Shown here: positions 1 through 10,147 of the stretch, in pieces
Layout of the letters: each line of letters begins with the position of its first letter
Numbering within the stretch: position 1 is the first letter of the stretch
Source of the DNA: Lujinxingiaceae bacterium
Lineage (GTDB): Bacteria; Myxococcota_A; Bradymonadia; Bradymonadales; Bradymonadaceae
DNA: 64,000 nt
Assembly: GCA_013697635.1 (NCBI GenBank)
Contig: JACCWM010000070.1
Span: forward strand, 27,973-91,972
Reading direction: 5' to 3'
Notes under the pieces: generated by a model
Database searches by the model: none
Told to the model about the DNA's origin: nothing
Seen by the model: the letters and a program-made list of their open reading frames with translations, nothing else
Made by a program: the position numbers and the translations under genes

Positions 1-122
1 CCCTATCAATTCAGCACCCAGCCATCTTGAATCCTTGCACGCTTTTGTACATCTTATGCCCTGCTGCCCCCAGAGGGCTGCCCCCTTTAACCACCTGATC
101 TCGAGAACCAGCGGAGCCAACG

Positions 123-386
123 ATGGCCGAAGTACAGATTTATCGCACTTCCTATTGCCCCTATTGCGACATGGCCAAGCGCCTCTTCCAGGAGCTCGGC
201 GTCGCCTTTGAGGAGATCGACGTCACCCACGACGACGACGCGCGCGCCGAGCTGATCAAGCGCACCGGCGGCCGGCGCACCGTGCCCCAGATCTTCATCA
301 ACGGTGAGGCCGTCGGCGGCTACAGCGACGTCCGCGCGTTGCAGACGCAGGGCAAGCTCACCGAGATGTTGGCGGCTTCCAAGTAG
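123..386 (+). CDS. grxC: Glutaredoxin 3 (class I, dithiol)
   Basis: An 87-residue glutaredoxin, the full family length. The dithiol active site CPYC is at residues 12-15, the cis-proline TVP at 53-55 and the GSH-binding GGYSD at 65-69. It would reduce disulfides and glutathione mixed disulfides in the cytoplasm using glutathione. A GGAG ribosome site lies about 8 bases before the ATG. It is a single gene, convergent with the AgmX-type gene, and a shared hairpin terminator separates them. Family assignment is secure; the specific partner proteins cannot be read from the sequence. Confidence 0.95.
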   Translation: MAEVQIYRTSYCPYCDMAKRLFQELGVAFEEIDVTHDDDARAELIKRTGGRRTVPQIFINGEAVGGYSDVRALQTQGKLTEMLAASK

Positions 387-407
387 TCGATCGCACCAGA
401 AACAAAG

Positions 408-445
408 AGAGCCGGCGCTCATCGCGCTGGCTCTTCTCGTTTCTT
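408..445. terminator. Bidirectional intrinsic terminator between convergent genes
   Basis: An 11-bp stem (408-418 with 424-434, one G-U pair, 5-base loop) is followed by a T-rich run on the plus strand (TTCTCGTTTCTT). The minus strand also reads T-rich after the stem (TCTTTGTTT). It sits between the ends of grxC and the AgmX-type gene, so it probably serves both. Confidence 0.7.
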
Positions 446-474
446 GTGCTGTTCGCTTTCGCTCTATCCGAGGC

Positions 475-1842
475 TTACTCGAGACCGGAGAAGACGAAGG
501 GATAGTTGATGATGCAGATACCGCCATCGGGCTTCTCGAAGCGCATGCGCTGGATGACGCGGGTGATGCAGCCTTCGACCTCGCGGTTGTTCATCGTCGA
601 GCTTGCGATCGAGGGGCTGGCCACGGCGCCGTCGAGCTGGATGCGCCACTGGGCGACGATCTGACCGCTCAGGCTGGGGTTGGTCTGCAGCTCCTTCTCA
701 AAGCAGTAACGAATGGCGTTGGCGCGTTGGCCGACGACGCGGCGGATGTTGGCCGCGTCACAGAAGTCGCCGACCTGGGGGGTACCCTGGGAGAGCTTGG
801 GTGTGACCTTCTTGGCAGTGCCCTTGCCGATCTTGGCGCCCGTGCCCTTTCCACCGCCGGTATCGACCTTGCCCAGGCCGCCGACGCGGCCAAAGCCCTC
901 GCCGCCGCCACCGCCGCCGGTGCCGCGCATGCCCATGCCGCCGGCGCCGCGGCCGACGACGAGATCGCCGCCCTCACCGCTCATCGCGACGTTCATCTTG
1001 GCGTCAAAGCCGTCGGAGTCGACAAAGATGTTCTTGAACGGGCCGGCGCTGAGCAGCTCGGAGCTGAGCGCCTTGTTGATGCCGATGTTCTTGACGTCGA
1101 TCTTGTCGACCATCTCGCCGTCGACCTTGGGGATCTTCGACTCTGGGATGTCCTCGTCGGGATCGCCGAATTTGCCTTCCTCGCCGCCCGCCTTCTTGCC
1201 GGTGGTGTCCTCTTCCGGGGTGTCGACTTCCTCTTCCTCGAGGGGATCGAGCACGTCGTCGACCATGAACTTGACGAAGCGATCGTAGTTGACCATGTCG
1301 TCGAGATCAGGGTTGGGGTCAAAGGCGAGCATGGCCGTGAGCAAGAAGCCCACGTGGGTGACCATGGCAAAGAGCAGGCACAAGACCATCGCCCCCTCGA
1401 AGCTGCCGGTGAAACCACGGCCGGCAACCTTGTCGCCCTTCTCCAGCAGCTGAAAGAAGATGTTGATCTTGCCCAGACTGATCACGCCCCAATCGCCGGA
1501 GCGAAGCGCAAGTTCATAAGAGGCTGCCTGGCCACTCTCGGTGGTCACCGCATCGCGCTTGGTCGCTTTCTTGTCCTCGATCAGTTCCTCGAGGTCAAAC
1601 TCCTCCTCGCCGAGATGCACGCTGCCATCGAGCTTGTCGGTAAAGCGCAGGGTGTAGCCCTCGGGCGTGCGCTCGAACATCGGGAACACCGCCGGCACGC
1701 CCGGGGCGGGCACGGTGAAGATGTTGCTGTCTTCGTCACCGATCGTAACAATCGGCTCGCTGGTCTGAGCGAAGGATTTCTCCTGATAAATGGTCCCGTT
1801 CCAGACCAGCGCGACACGTAAGTTATGGCTATTCGACTTCAC
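475..1842 (-). CDS. AgmX/PglI C-terminal domain protein (TonB-like envelope protein)
   Basis: 455 residues, GTG start with GGAG 8 bases upstream. The order is: an N-terminal region of about 130 residues that may be FHA-like (weak), one membrane helix near 151-173, a strongly acidic linker (about 200-235), a Gly-rich segment (about 292-345), and a C-terminal domain (about 365-455). That last domain carries the pattern of AgmX/PglI C-terminal domains: R-x2-V near its start, a RYCFEKEL segment, and Cys residues at DFC, RYC, EGC and GGIC. Such domains resemble TonB C-termini and occur in gliding-motility and other trans-envelope proteins of Myxococcota. The specific role here is unknown, since no motility genes are adjacent. 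A -10-like CATAAT on the minus strand (1862-1867) lies about 20 bases upstream of the start codon. Confidence 0.75.
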   Translation of the reverse strand: MKSNSHNLRVALVWNGTIYQEKSFAQTSEPIVTIGDEDSNIFTVPAPGVPAVFPMFERTPEGYTLRFTDKLDGSVHLGEEEFDLEELIEDKKATKRDAVTTESGQAASYELALRSGDWGVISLGKINIFFQLLEKGDKVAGRGFTGSFEGAMVLCLLFAMVTHVGFLLTAMLAFDPNPDLDDMVNYDRFVKFMVDDVLDPLEEEEVDTPEEDTTGKKAGGEEGKFGDPDEDIPESKIPKVDGEMVDKIDVKNIGINKALSSELLSAGPFKNIFVDSDGFDAKMNVAMSGEGGDLVVGRGAGGMGMRGTGGGGGGEGFGRVGGLGKVDTGGGKGTGAKIGKGTAKKVTPKLSQGTPQVGDFCDAANIRRVVGQRANAIRYCFEKELQTNPSLSGQIVAQWRIQLDGAVASPSIASSTMNNREVEGCITRVIQRMRFEKPDGGICIINYPFVFSGLE

Positions 1843-2231
1843 CTGGGTGGCTCCGTAATCAATTATGAATCAAGCACTTACTGATGGTTGCGTCACGCAG
1901 CGGGCGACAGACTTAGACTCTACTCGTTTCGGTCGGTCGGTCAACGAAAGTGCCGCATGTTAACCAGAATTCGTGGCTGCGATCTCTCCGTGTAGGAGGT
2001 TTCGCCACCTGAAAATGGACAACGAACGATACTTTTTGAACCACACGACGTCAAGGCTACAGAATCGGCCAGTTTCCGCTTACCAGGGAGGAGTCACTTT
2101 CGGCGCGCATCGAAATTGCGCATCGAGGTGACATCTCCTAAGCTGGCGTCGTATCGCTCGAGGGGCTCGCCAGTTGACCAACGCGCTTGCCCTTCACTTG
2201 AGAGCTGACAAGGACCGCCATCAAAAGTTCC
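1843..2231. other. Divergent intergenic region, 389 bp
   Basis: No open frame with family character. It holds a minus-strand -10-like CATAAT at 1862-1867 for the AgmX-type gene and a short dyad TGCGT-C-ACGCA at 1889-1899. A TTGACC at 2174-2179 has no matching -10 at normal spacing. I see no RNA gene. Confidence 0.4.
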
Positions 2232-3203
2232 ATGGTATCGAAAACAAATTCAAGGTTCTTGGGTCTGGCCATCGCCGCCACAATGCTGTGTTGGGGTGCG
2301 TCAGCACGCGCCCAGAACGAGGTTTCCGGCGAGCAACAAGGATCTGCGATTCCGGGCGCGAGCACCTTTGACGAGGTGAGCGTGGAGCGCATTCGCCCCC
2401 AGGATCTGCCCGAGGCCACGCCGCGGCTGCCGCCAGGGCTGATTCGCCAGAGCGCCACGACGCTGCCTCGCCCGGCCTCGCTCAACGAGCTCAAAGAGGG
2501 CGCACGGGTGGTCGAGGCGGCCGTCGTCGAGGTCATCGCCGTACACATGCCGCCCAGGCCCTATCGCCAGACCCCGATGTACCACCGCGGCCACGGCGTC
2601 TGGCTTAGCGACGCAGTTCAAAGCCAGGCCGTGCTCGTGAGCACCTTCGACTGGCTCGAGGACGCCCAGACGATCTACGTGCTTCCAGCCCATCTCAGCC
2701 GACAGCTTGCCGCCCGTGATCCCAACGTGGGCACGGCCACCTTTCGCTCGCTCGATTCGGTGACCATGGGCGGGCTCGATACACGCTGGTTGCAAACTCA
2801 CCAATCCGAGCTGATCGAGGTGCGCCGCCACCAGGGCACGCGCCATCGAAACCTGGTCGCGCTGGTCTCCACGCCGCCGGGCGGCCTGAGCGCGCCGGCA
2901 AGAGCGCTGACGATCTTCGACACCAACAACGCACTTCCCTTGCAGGCCTATGGCTTCAGCCACTTCGCCGGCGCCGCGCTTGTACCAACGCACCTGATTA
3001 TGGCCGCGTCCGAGAATGAATCATTGGCCTTCTATCTGCAGAACACCTTTGCGGCCATCCTCGGCGCGCCGATCGTCTCGCCAGATGGCCAGCTCATCGC
3101 CCTCAACGCCTTGCGCGACCCGGCAAAGCCCGAGATCTCCCTGGCCGTGCCCTCGGCCGCGATCACGGCGTTTCTTCAAAGCCTCGCCACAACCAAGCCC
3201 TGA
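2232..3203 (+). CDS. Secreted trypsin-fold-like protein, probably catalytically dead
   Basis: 323 residues with a signal peptide (about 1-27, ending ASARA-Q). The middle and C-terminal parts read like a degraded S1/DegP-type protease. A GHGVWLSD stretch resembles the GSGV strand, and APIVSPDGQLIALNAL resembles the GGPVxxxDGxVIGI region after the catalytic serine. Where GNSGGP is expected the protein has AILGAP, and where the TAHVV histidine motif is expected it has STFDWLEDA. Both His and Ser therefore appear lost. It ends 6 bases before tilS, so the two are probably co-transcribed. The fold call is by pattern only and could be wrong; a periplasmic binding or scaffold role would be a guess. 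Confidence 0.5.
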   Translation: MVSKTNSRFLGLAIAATMLCWGASARAQNEVSGEQQGSAIPGASTFDEVSVERIRPQDLPEATPRLPPGLIRQSATTLPRPASLNELKEGARVVEAAVVEVIAVHMPPRPYRQTPMYHRGHGVWLSDAVQSQAVLVSTFDWLEDAQTIYVLPAHLSRQLAARDPNVGTATFRSLDSVTMGGLDTRWLQTHQSELIEVRRHQGTRHRNLVALVSTPPGGLSAPARALTIFDTNNALPLQAYGFSHFAGAALVPTHLIMAASENESLAFYLQNTFAAILGAPIVSPDGQLIALNALRDPAKPEISLAVPSAAITAFLQSLATTKP

Positions 3204-3209
3204 GGTCTT

Positions 3210-4613
3210 GTGGCCGATGACGCCCTTCTCCATCGCGTTGCCGACGCGCTCGGCCTGCAGCCAAGCAAGCCAGCGCCCCCGGGCGGCCTGCTCGTCGCCT
3301 GGAGCGGCGGGCTCGACTCGAGCGTGCTCCTCGATCTGCTCGAGCGCTTGAGCAGGCGCCACGGCTTTGAGCTCGCCGCCGTGCACGTCGACCACGGGCT
3401 GCGCCCTGACTCGCGCGACGATGCCGCGTTTTGCACCCAGGAGGCCGCCCGGCGAGGGTTAGCCTTTCGCCTCGAGCACATCACCGTGCGAAAGGGCCAC
3501 TCCACCCAGAGTCAGGCCCGCGCCCAACGCTACGCCGCGATCGCCGAAGCCGCCGACGCGCTCGGCCTGGCGACAGTTGTGACCGCCCATCACGCCGACG
3601 ATGCGCTCGAGACGGCGCTGCTCAACCTGAGCCGTGGCACCGGCCTTCGCGGTCTCGTCTCGCTGAGCGCGCCAGGCGACTCGCCGGGCATCGCTCGCCC
3701 GCTGCTCACCACAAGGCGCGCCGAGATCGAAGCCTATGCCAGCCAGCGCGCGCTTCGCTGGATCGACGACCCGACAAACCTCGAGGACCACTACGAACGA
3801 AACCGCCTGCGCCACCAGGTGTTGCCAGCGCTCGTCGATGCGCGTCGAGGCAGCGCTCCGCTGCTCGCAAGCCTCGCCAATCTGCGCCAGGACTCCGACG
3901 CCCTCCAATACTATGCCCGCGCGCTGAGCGAGCGCGCGCGCCGCGACGACGAGCCCGGATTGCAAACCATCGCCTTTGACCGCCAGGTTCTGGCCGGCCA
4001 GCCGGCTGCGACCATCGCGCTCGCGCTTCGCCAGGTCCACGATGGTTGGAGCATGGCGAGCCTTGGTGCCGTCGTCGAAGCGATCGGGCAAGCACAAAGC
4101 GGCCAGACGATCGCAATCGCCGGCGCCACTGTTATCGTGCGCGCACACCGCGTCGTCATCGAGCCCACACGTGGGCGCGGCCCCCAAGAGCTCGCCGCTC
4201 GCCAGGCATTTGCGGCCACCGTGGCCGTAGGCCAGCCCGGCGAACTCCCCTGGTTTGGCTGGCACATCGGCTGGCAGCTGCGCGCACGCACTTCGGGCGA
4301 CGAGCAGCCTGTGCCAGCGTGCATCGCGCGCTTTGACGCCGAGCTGCTGCCTCAAACCCTGATTGTGCGCGGTCCTCAAGAGTCAGAACGCCTCGTGGTC
4401 GAGGGCATGGATGGGCGAAAACGGCTCAAAGATCTGTTCGCAGCCCACGGCGTTGCCAGCGACGAGCGCTGGCGATGGCCCTGCCTGGCCGCCGCAGATA
4501 AACTCTTGTGGGTATGCGCCATTCGACGCAGCGCAGATTTTGCACTCACCCCGGCCACAACCACCGTGCTCGAGATCCGCTGCGAGCAGCCCACCGAGGG
4601 CGAAGAAGTGTAA
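3210..4613 (+). CDS. tilS: tRNA(Ile)-lysidine synthetase
   Basis: 467 residues, GTG start; the GAGG of the upstream stop region (TGAGG) can serve as its ribosome site. The PP-loop SGGLDS is at 32-37, followed by the family HHADDALET and YERNRLRH segments. The C-terminal TilS domain is recognisable (GRKRLKDLF and a W-R-W-P-C segment). The enzyme adds lysine to C34 of tRNA-Ile(CAU) using ATP, changing codon recognition from AUG to AUA; it is normally essential. In many bacteria tilS lies next to ftsH, as here. Confidence 0.95.
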   Translation: MADDALLHRVADALGLQPSKPAPPGGLLVAWSGGLDSSVLLDLLERLSRRHGFELAAVHVDHGLRPDSRDDAAFCTQEAARRGLAFRLEHITVRKGHSTQSQARAQRYAAIAEAADALGLATVVTAHHADDALETALLNLSRGTGLRGLVSLSAPGDSPGIARPLLTTRRAEIEAYASQRALRWIDDPTNLEDHYERNRLRHQVLPALVDARRGSAPLLASLANLRQDSDALQYYARALSERARRDDEPGLQTIAFDRQVLAGQPAATIALALRQVHDGWSMASLGAVVEAIGQAQSGQTIAIAGATVIVRAHRVVIEPTRGRGPQELAARQAFAATVAVGQPGELPWFGWHIGWQLRARTSGDEQPVPACIARFDAELLPQTLIVRGPQESERLVVEGMDGRKRLKDLFAAHGVASDERWRWPCLAAADKLLWVCAIRRSADFALTPATTTVLEIRCEQPTEGEEV

Positions 4614-4916
4614 TATTTTAGGTAGGTTGGAAATATCTGGGTAGTACAAGAACTTCCTTAATTACCATGACGACGCGCCCGACGAGGCCCTGTCATAACG
4701 TCAGTAGATCAACGCTTGAGCCTAAACTGGGTGAGTCGATGGCGTGGTTGAAAGGGTAGGACCGAGGTGTTATAGCTAGTTGGCGAGGTATATGGCCGCC
4801 AGTAGCCGTATTTCAGGCGCCAAATTGACCGCAAACGCACGTGTCTCCAACACAAAATGAGACACCTGTTCTGCCCATCCCAGTGAGGATAGGCAAAGCA
4901 CCCCTTCTGAAGAGGA
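4614..4916. other. Intergenic region upstream of ftsH, 303 bp
   Basis: AT-richer than its neighbours. It contains TTGACC (4825-4830) overlapping the front of a perfect dyad GTGTCTC-N11-GAGACAC (4841-4865), described separately. No coding frame or tRNA-like fold was seen. Confidence 0.45.
4841..4865. promoter_or_regulatory. Candidate operator dyad upstream of ftsH
   Basis: Perfect 7-base arms GTGTCTC and GAGACAC separated by 11 bases, 52 bases before the ftsH start and just downstream of a -35-like TTGACC (4825-4830). The position suits repressor or activator binding. The sequence is not the CIRCE element (GCACTC-N9-GAGTGC). Confidence 0.35.
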
Positions 4917-6881
<1,965 letters not shown>

Positions 6882-6907
6882 TCGAGAGCATCGCTTGAAG
6901 AACTTAG

Positions 6908-6942
6908 CCAGCAACTCTTAATCGGGTTGCTGGTTTTTTTTT
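6908..6942 (+). terminator. Rho-independent terminator after ftsH
   Basis: An 8-bp perfect stem CCAGCAAC / GTTGCTGG with a 10-base loop is followed directly by nine T residues. It starts 27 bases after the ftsH stop codon, so ftsH is likely transcribed apart from folP. Confidence 0.92.
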
Positions 6943-6971
6943 GCCCTTGTTGTTCACCCCATGCCCAATCC

Positions 6972-7886
6972 ATGTTGATGCCCATGAGCGCCTCGATAGC
7001 CCTTGCCTGCCCACGTCCCATCCCCGCGCCTGTTCGCCTCAGCGAGCGCAGCCTGAGCTTTGGCAAGCGCTGCTATGTCATGGGAATCGTCAACGTCACG
7101 CCGGACTCCTTCTCCGATGGCGGCGCATATTTGACCCACGACGCCGCCCTGGCCCACGCACTGATGCTTGCCGAGGCTGGTGCGGACATCGTCGACATCG
7201 GTGGTGAGTCGACGCGCCCCGGCGCAAAGCCCGTTGCAGTCGACGAAGAGCTCGAGCGCGTGGTCGCCGTGATCGAGGGCTTGCGCGCGCGAAGCCCCGT
7301 GCTCATCTCGGTGGACACCTACAAGGCGGCCGTCGCGAGCGCGGCACTGGCGGCTGGGGCCGACATCATCAACGACATCAGCGCGCTGGGCTTCGATACC
7401 GACATGGCGGCCGTGGTGGCGAGCAGTGGCGCGGCGCTGGTGATGATGCACATGCGAAAGACACCGGCCGATATGCAAGAAGACATCGTCTACGATGACC
7501 TGGTCGACGACGTGCTCGACTTTTTTCGTGAGCGCTTGGCCCGCGCCGACGCCGCAGGCATCGCGCGCGAGCAGATCATCCTCGATCCGGGCATCGGCTT
7601 TGGAAAGACCGTGGATCAGAACTACAGGTTGTTGCGAGAGCTTGGCCGCTTTACCGAGCTTGGCCGTCCGATCCTTTTGGGCACGAGTCGCAAGCGCTTT
7701 TTGGGTGCCATCGTTGGAAAGCCGGCCAACGATCGCGTCTGGGCTACGGCCGCCACGGTCGCCTGCGGGATCTGGGCTGGCGCGGACATCGTGCGCGTGC
7801 ATGACGTCGCCCAGATGGTTGACGTCGCCCGTGTTGCCGAGGCGATCGCGGCGATGAGTTTTCAAGACCAGGCCACACCCTTTTGA
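6972..7886 (+). CDS. folP: Dihydropteroate synthase
   Basis: About 304 residues. The DHPS signatures are clear: GIVNVTPDSFSDGG, DIGGESTRPGA, INDISAL, the D-P-G-I-G-F-G-K loop, and a final S-R-K/GTSRKRFLG segment. It condenses p-aminobenzoate with hydroxymethyl-dihydropterin diphosphate in folate synthesis and is the sulfonamide target. The frame is open back to a TTG at 6927, but that codon lies inside the ftsH terminator stem. ATG codons at 6972, 6978 or 6984 are therefore more likely; none has a clear ribosome site. No other folate gene is adjacent. Confidence 0.93.
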   Translation: MLMPMSASIALACPRPIPAPVRLSERSLSFGKRCYVMGIVNVTPDSFSDGGAYLTHDAALAHALMLAEAGADIVDIGGESTRPGAKPVAVDEELERVVAVIEGLRARSPVLISVDTYKAAVASAALAAGADIINDISALGFDTDMAAVVASSGAALVMMHMRKTPADMQEDIVYDDLVDDVLDFFRERLARADAAGIAREQIILDPGIGFGKTVDQNYRLLRELGRFTELGRPILLGTSRKRFLGAIVGKPANDRVWATAATVACGIWAGADIVRVHDVAQMVDVARVAEAIAAMSFQDQATPF

Positions 7887-8187
7887 GCGACGTGCCACGA
7901 TCTCGCTTTAAATCCAAACACATGCGTCTTTTTTTTGCGCGATGACCAATCATCGGCGACGATGGCGCATGGATCAGCACAAGCAATGCCCACAGCAAGC
8001 CAGAATTTTTCATCGGTATCGAGGGTTTGAGTCTGTGCCATAACCTGATAATAAGTACACCCCGTCGATGCTGTGCATGGGAGTCCTTGGCCACACCTTC
8101 ACCCCGCCAAAAGCGCAATTTTTCCCAGCGATCGCTGACCTCTGAAGCCTTGATGTCTGCCGCTCGCTCAACCGGGTAATCCGGGGC
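7887..8187. other. Intergenic region between folP and cdaA, 301 bp
   Basis: A run of eight T at about 7929-7936 lies after folP without a convincing stem. A promoter-like pair is present at 8027-8054, described separately. Otherwise I see nothing in it. Confidence 0.4.
8027..8054 (+). promoter_or_regulatory. Candidate sigma-70-type promoter for cdaA-cdaR-glmM
   Basis: TTGAGT (8027-8032), 16-base spacer, TAATAA (8049-8054). This would give a leader of roughly 125 bases before the cdaA ATG at 8188. It is predicted by consensus only. Confidence 0.4.
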
Positions 8188-9054
8188 ATGGAACAGATTC
8201 TCGATATATTTCGGGTCGAGACATGGCAGGAGACGTTTCTCGTCTTGCTGGACATGGCGATCGTGTTCTTCGTGATCTACCGCATTCTGCTGCTGATTAA
8301 GGGCACGCGCGCGGTTCAGATGCTCGTGGGGCTGGTCTTGGTGTTGGTCTTTTTCTTTCTCTCCCAGGAAGACTACCTGCATCTGGCGACGACGAACTGG
8401 TTTATCGACATGTTCATCGCCAACTTCATCGTGATCATCGTCATCATCTTTCAAAGCGACATCCGTCGCGCCCTGGCCCAGGTCGGCCGGGCGCCCCTGT
8501 TCTCCGGATCGGGCTCCTTTGAGGAGACCAGCGTGCTCGAAGAGGTGGTCAAGGCCAGTGTCATGTTGGCCAGCCGCAAGCTAGGCGCGCTGATCGCCAT
8601 CGAGCGCGAGGCCGACCTGAGCCACTACACCGAAGAGGGCATCAAGCTCGACTCGTTTGTGAGCAAGGATGTCTTGTTCACGCTCTTTTTGCCCGAGCAT
8701 CAAAACCCGCTGCACGACGGCGCGGTGATCATCCAAAAGGGCCGGATCTCGGCAGCGGGCTGCTTCTTGCCGCTGACGATCAATCCGCGCGTCGAGAAGA
8801 CTCTGGGCACGCGCCATCGCGCCGCGATCGGACTCTCCGAGGACACCGACTCGGCCATCGTCGTCGTCAGCGAAGAAACCGGCACGATTTCGGTGGCCTA
8901 TGATGGCGAACTCTACCGCGACTTGGATGCCAACGCGCTGCGCGCGATCCTGCAAAAGATTTACAGCGCGCGACACTTCAACGCGCGTCGCCAGAGCTTG
9001 TTGGAGCGCTTTCGCAACAAGACGGCCGGTGACGAGACCGAGGCAAGCAAATGA
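8188..9054 (+). CDS. cdaA: Diadenylate cyclase, CdaA type
   Basis: 288 residues with three N-terminal membrane helices (about 16-38, 40-59, 71-94). The cytoplasmic DAC domain carries both catalytic signatures: DGA within HDGAVII (about 177-179) and RHR within GTRHRAAIGL (about 209-211). It makes cyclic di-AMP from two ATP. The order cdaA-cdaR-glmM is the classical arrangement known best from Firmicutes, where CdaR and GlmM modulate cyclase activity. The stop overlaps the cdaR start by 4 bases (ATGA), implying translational coupling. Confidence 0.95.
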   Translation: MEQILDIFRVETWQETFLVLLDMAIVFFVIYRILLLIKGTRAVQMLVGLVLVLVFFFLSQEDYLHLATTNWFIDMFIANFIVIIVIIFQSDIRRALAQVGRAPLFSGSGSFEETSVLEEVVKASVMLASRKLGALIAIEREADLSHYTEEGIKLDSFVSKDVLFTLFLPEHQNPLHDGAVIIQKGRISAAGCFLPLTINPRVEKTLGTRHRAAIGLSEDTDSAIVVVSEETGTISVAYDGELYRDLDANALRAILQKIYSARHFNARRQSLLERFRNKTAGDETEASK

Positions 9055-9998
9055 TCGGTCGCATGATCAAAGCGGCTTTGCGCCGCATCTTCGTACACAA
9101 CTTCTATCTGAAGTTCGTGGCCGCCGTGCTCACTTTGGCCTTGTACATCTGGGTCAGTGACGACCGAGAGATGGTGGTCGCAGGCTACGCTCCGGTGCGC
9201 GTGGTGGTGCCCGACGACATGGTGCTGACCAGCGATCCGCTCGACCGCGTCAAAGTCACCATTCGCGGGCGCTGGTCGGACATCAACCGCTTCGATCCCA
9301 GCCAGATCGATCCGATCCGCATCGATCTCACGCGCACGGATCAAGATTCGGTCGTCGCGCTCTCGACCGACATGGTGCGCGTGCCACCTGGCCTTCGGGT
9401 GGTCGCCATCGAGCCGGGCCACATGCTCGTTCAGCTCGAAGAGGAGGCCGATAAGAGCGTTCGCGTTGTGGCTCAGATCGTCGGCGAGCCCAGGCCGCCC
9501 TACGCCCTCTCCGAGCTCAAAGTCACACCCGAGGAGGTTGTCTTGCGCGGCCCCCGCAGCGTGGTCGACCGGATCAGCACGGTGTCCACCGAGGCGCTCG
9601 ACTTGAGCAACCGCACCCAGAGCTTCCAAAAGCAGGTGCGCCTTCGCCTTGAAAACCCGCAGCTGAGCTACGATCTCGACCAACCGATCGTCGTGCAAGC
9701 GATCATCGTCACCCAGGAGGCCACGCGCACCTTCGAGAACGTGCCGGTCAGCGCCGTCAACACCACGCACGCCGTCGAGGTCAGCCCGCCCACCACCACG
9801 ATCACCGTGCGCGGCCCAAGCGACGTCGTCGAGCGCATGCGCACCGACATCATGCGCGCCGAGCTCGACCTCTCGGCCGAGGACCGCCGCCCGCCAGGCA
9901 CCTTCTCCAAGGACGTGATCGTGCGCAACCTGCCCTCGGACGTCACCCTCGTGCGCGTCTACCCCATGAGCTTTCGCGTCACGACGACGCCGCGCTGA
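9051..9998 (+). CDS. cdaR: CdaR-like YbbR-domain protein
   Basis: 315 residues. A single N-terminal membrane helix (about 18-36) is followed by an extracytoplasmic region with three or so YbbR repeats (segments such as VKVTIRGRWSDI, VVLRGPRSVVDRI and ITVRGPSDVVERM). In characterised systems CdaR binds membrane CdaA and tunes c-di-AMP output. Overlap with cdaA and position before glmM support the same role here. The protein ends in a strand typical of YbbR repeats, so it appears complete. Confidence 0.88.
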   Translation: MIGRMIKAALRRIFVHNFYLKFVAAVLTLALYIWVSDDREMVVAGYAPVRVVVPDDMVLTSDPLDRVKVTIRGRWSDINRFDPSQIDPIRIDLTRTDQDSVVALSTDMVRVPPGLRVVAIEPGHMLVQLEEEADKSVRVVAQIVGEPRPPYALSELKVTPEEVVLRGPRSVVDRISTVSTEALDLSNRTQSFQKQVRLRLENPQLSYDLDQPIVVQAIIVTQEATRTFENVPVSAVNTTHAVEVSPPTTTITVRGPSDVVERMRTDIMRAELDLSAEDRRPPGTFSKDVIVRNLPSDVTLVRVYPMSFRVTTTPR

Positions 9999-10147
9999 GC
10001 TATTTGACTTGTCGCACGCAATCCCAACCTTCATCGGACAAAGGCATCGCCCTTTGAACGTGGCAGGGAAAATGGTATTAACTGCGCACTCGTGGATGGC
10101 CCACCACAGCTAACATGATGAATTGACTTGCAAATCGAGATCCTAAA

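Noticed and set aside
304..1821. Long plus-strand open frame opposite the AgmX-type gene
   Set aside because: It is antisense to a protein with family motifs and a good ribosome site, and its own translation is Ala/Leu/Asp-biased with no motif.
4841..4865. CIRCE (HrcA) element
   Set aside because: The CIRCE consensus is GCACTC-N9-GAGTGC; arms and spacing differ.
4614..4916. tRNA gene near ftsH
   Set aside because: No T-arm GGTTCGAATCC-like core or acceptor pairing is present.
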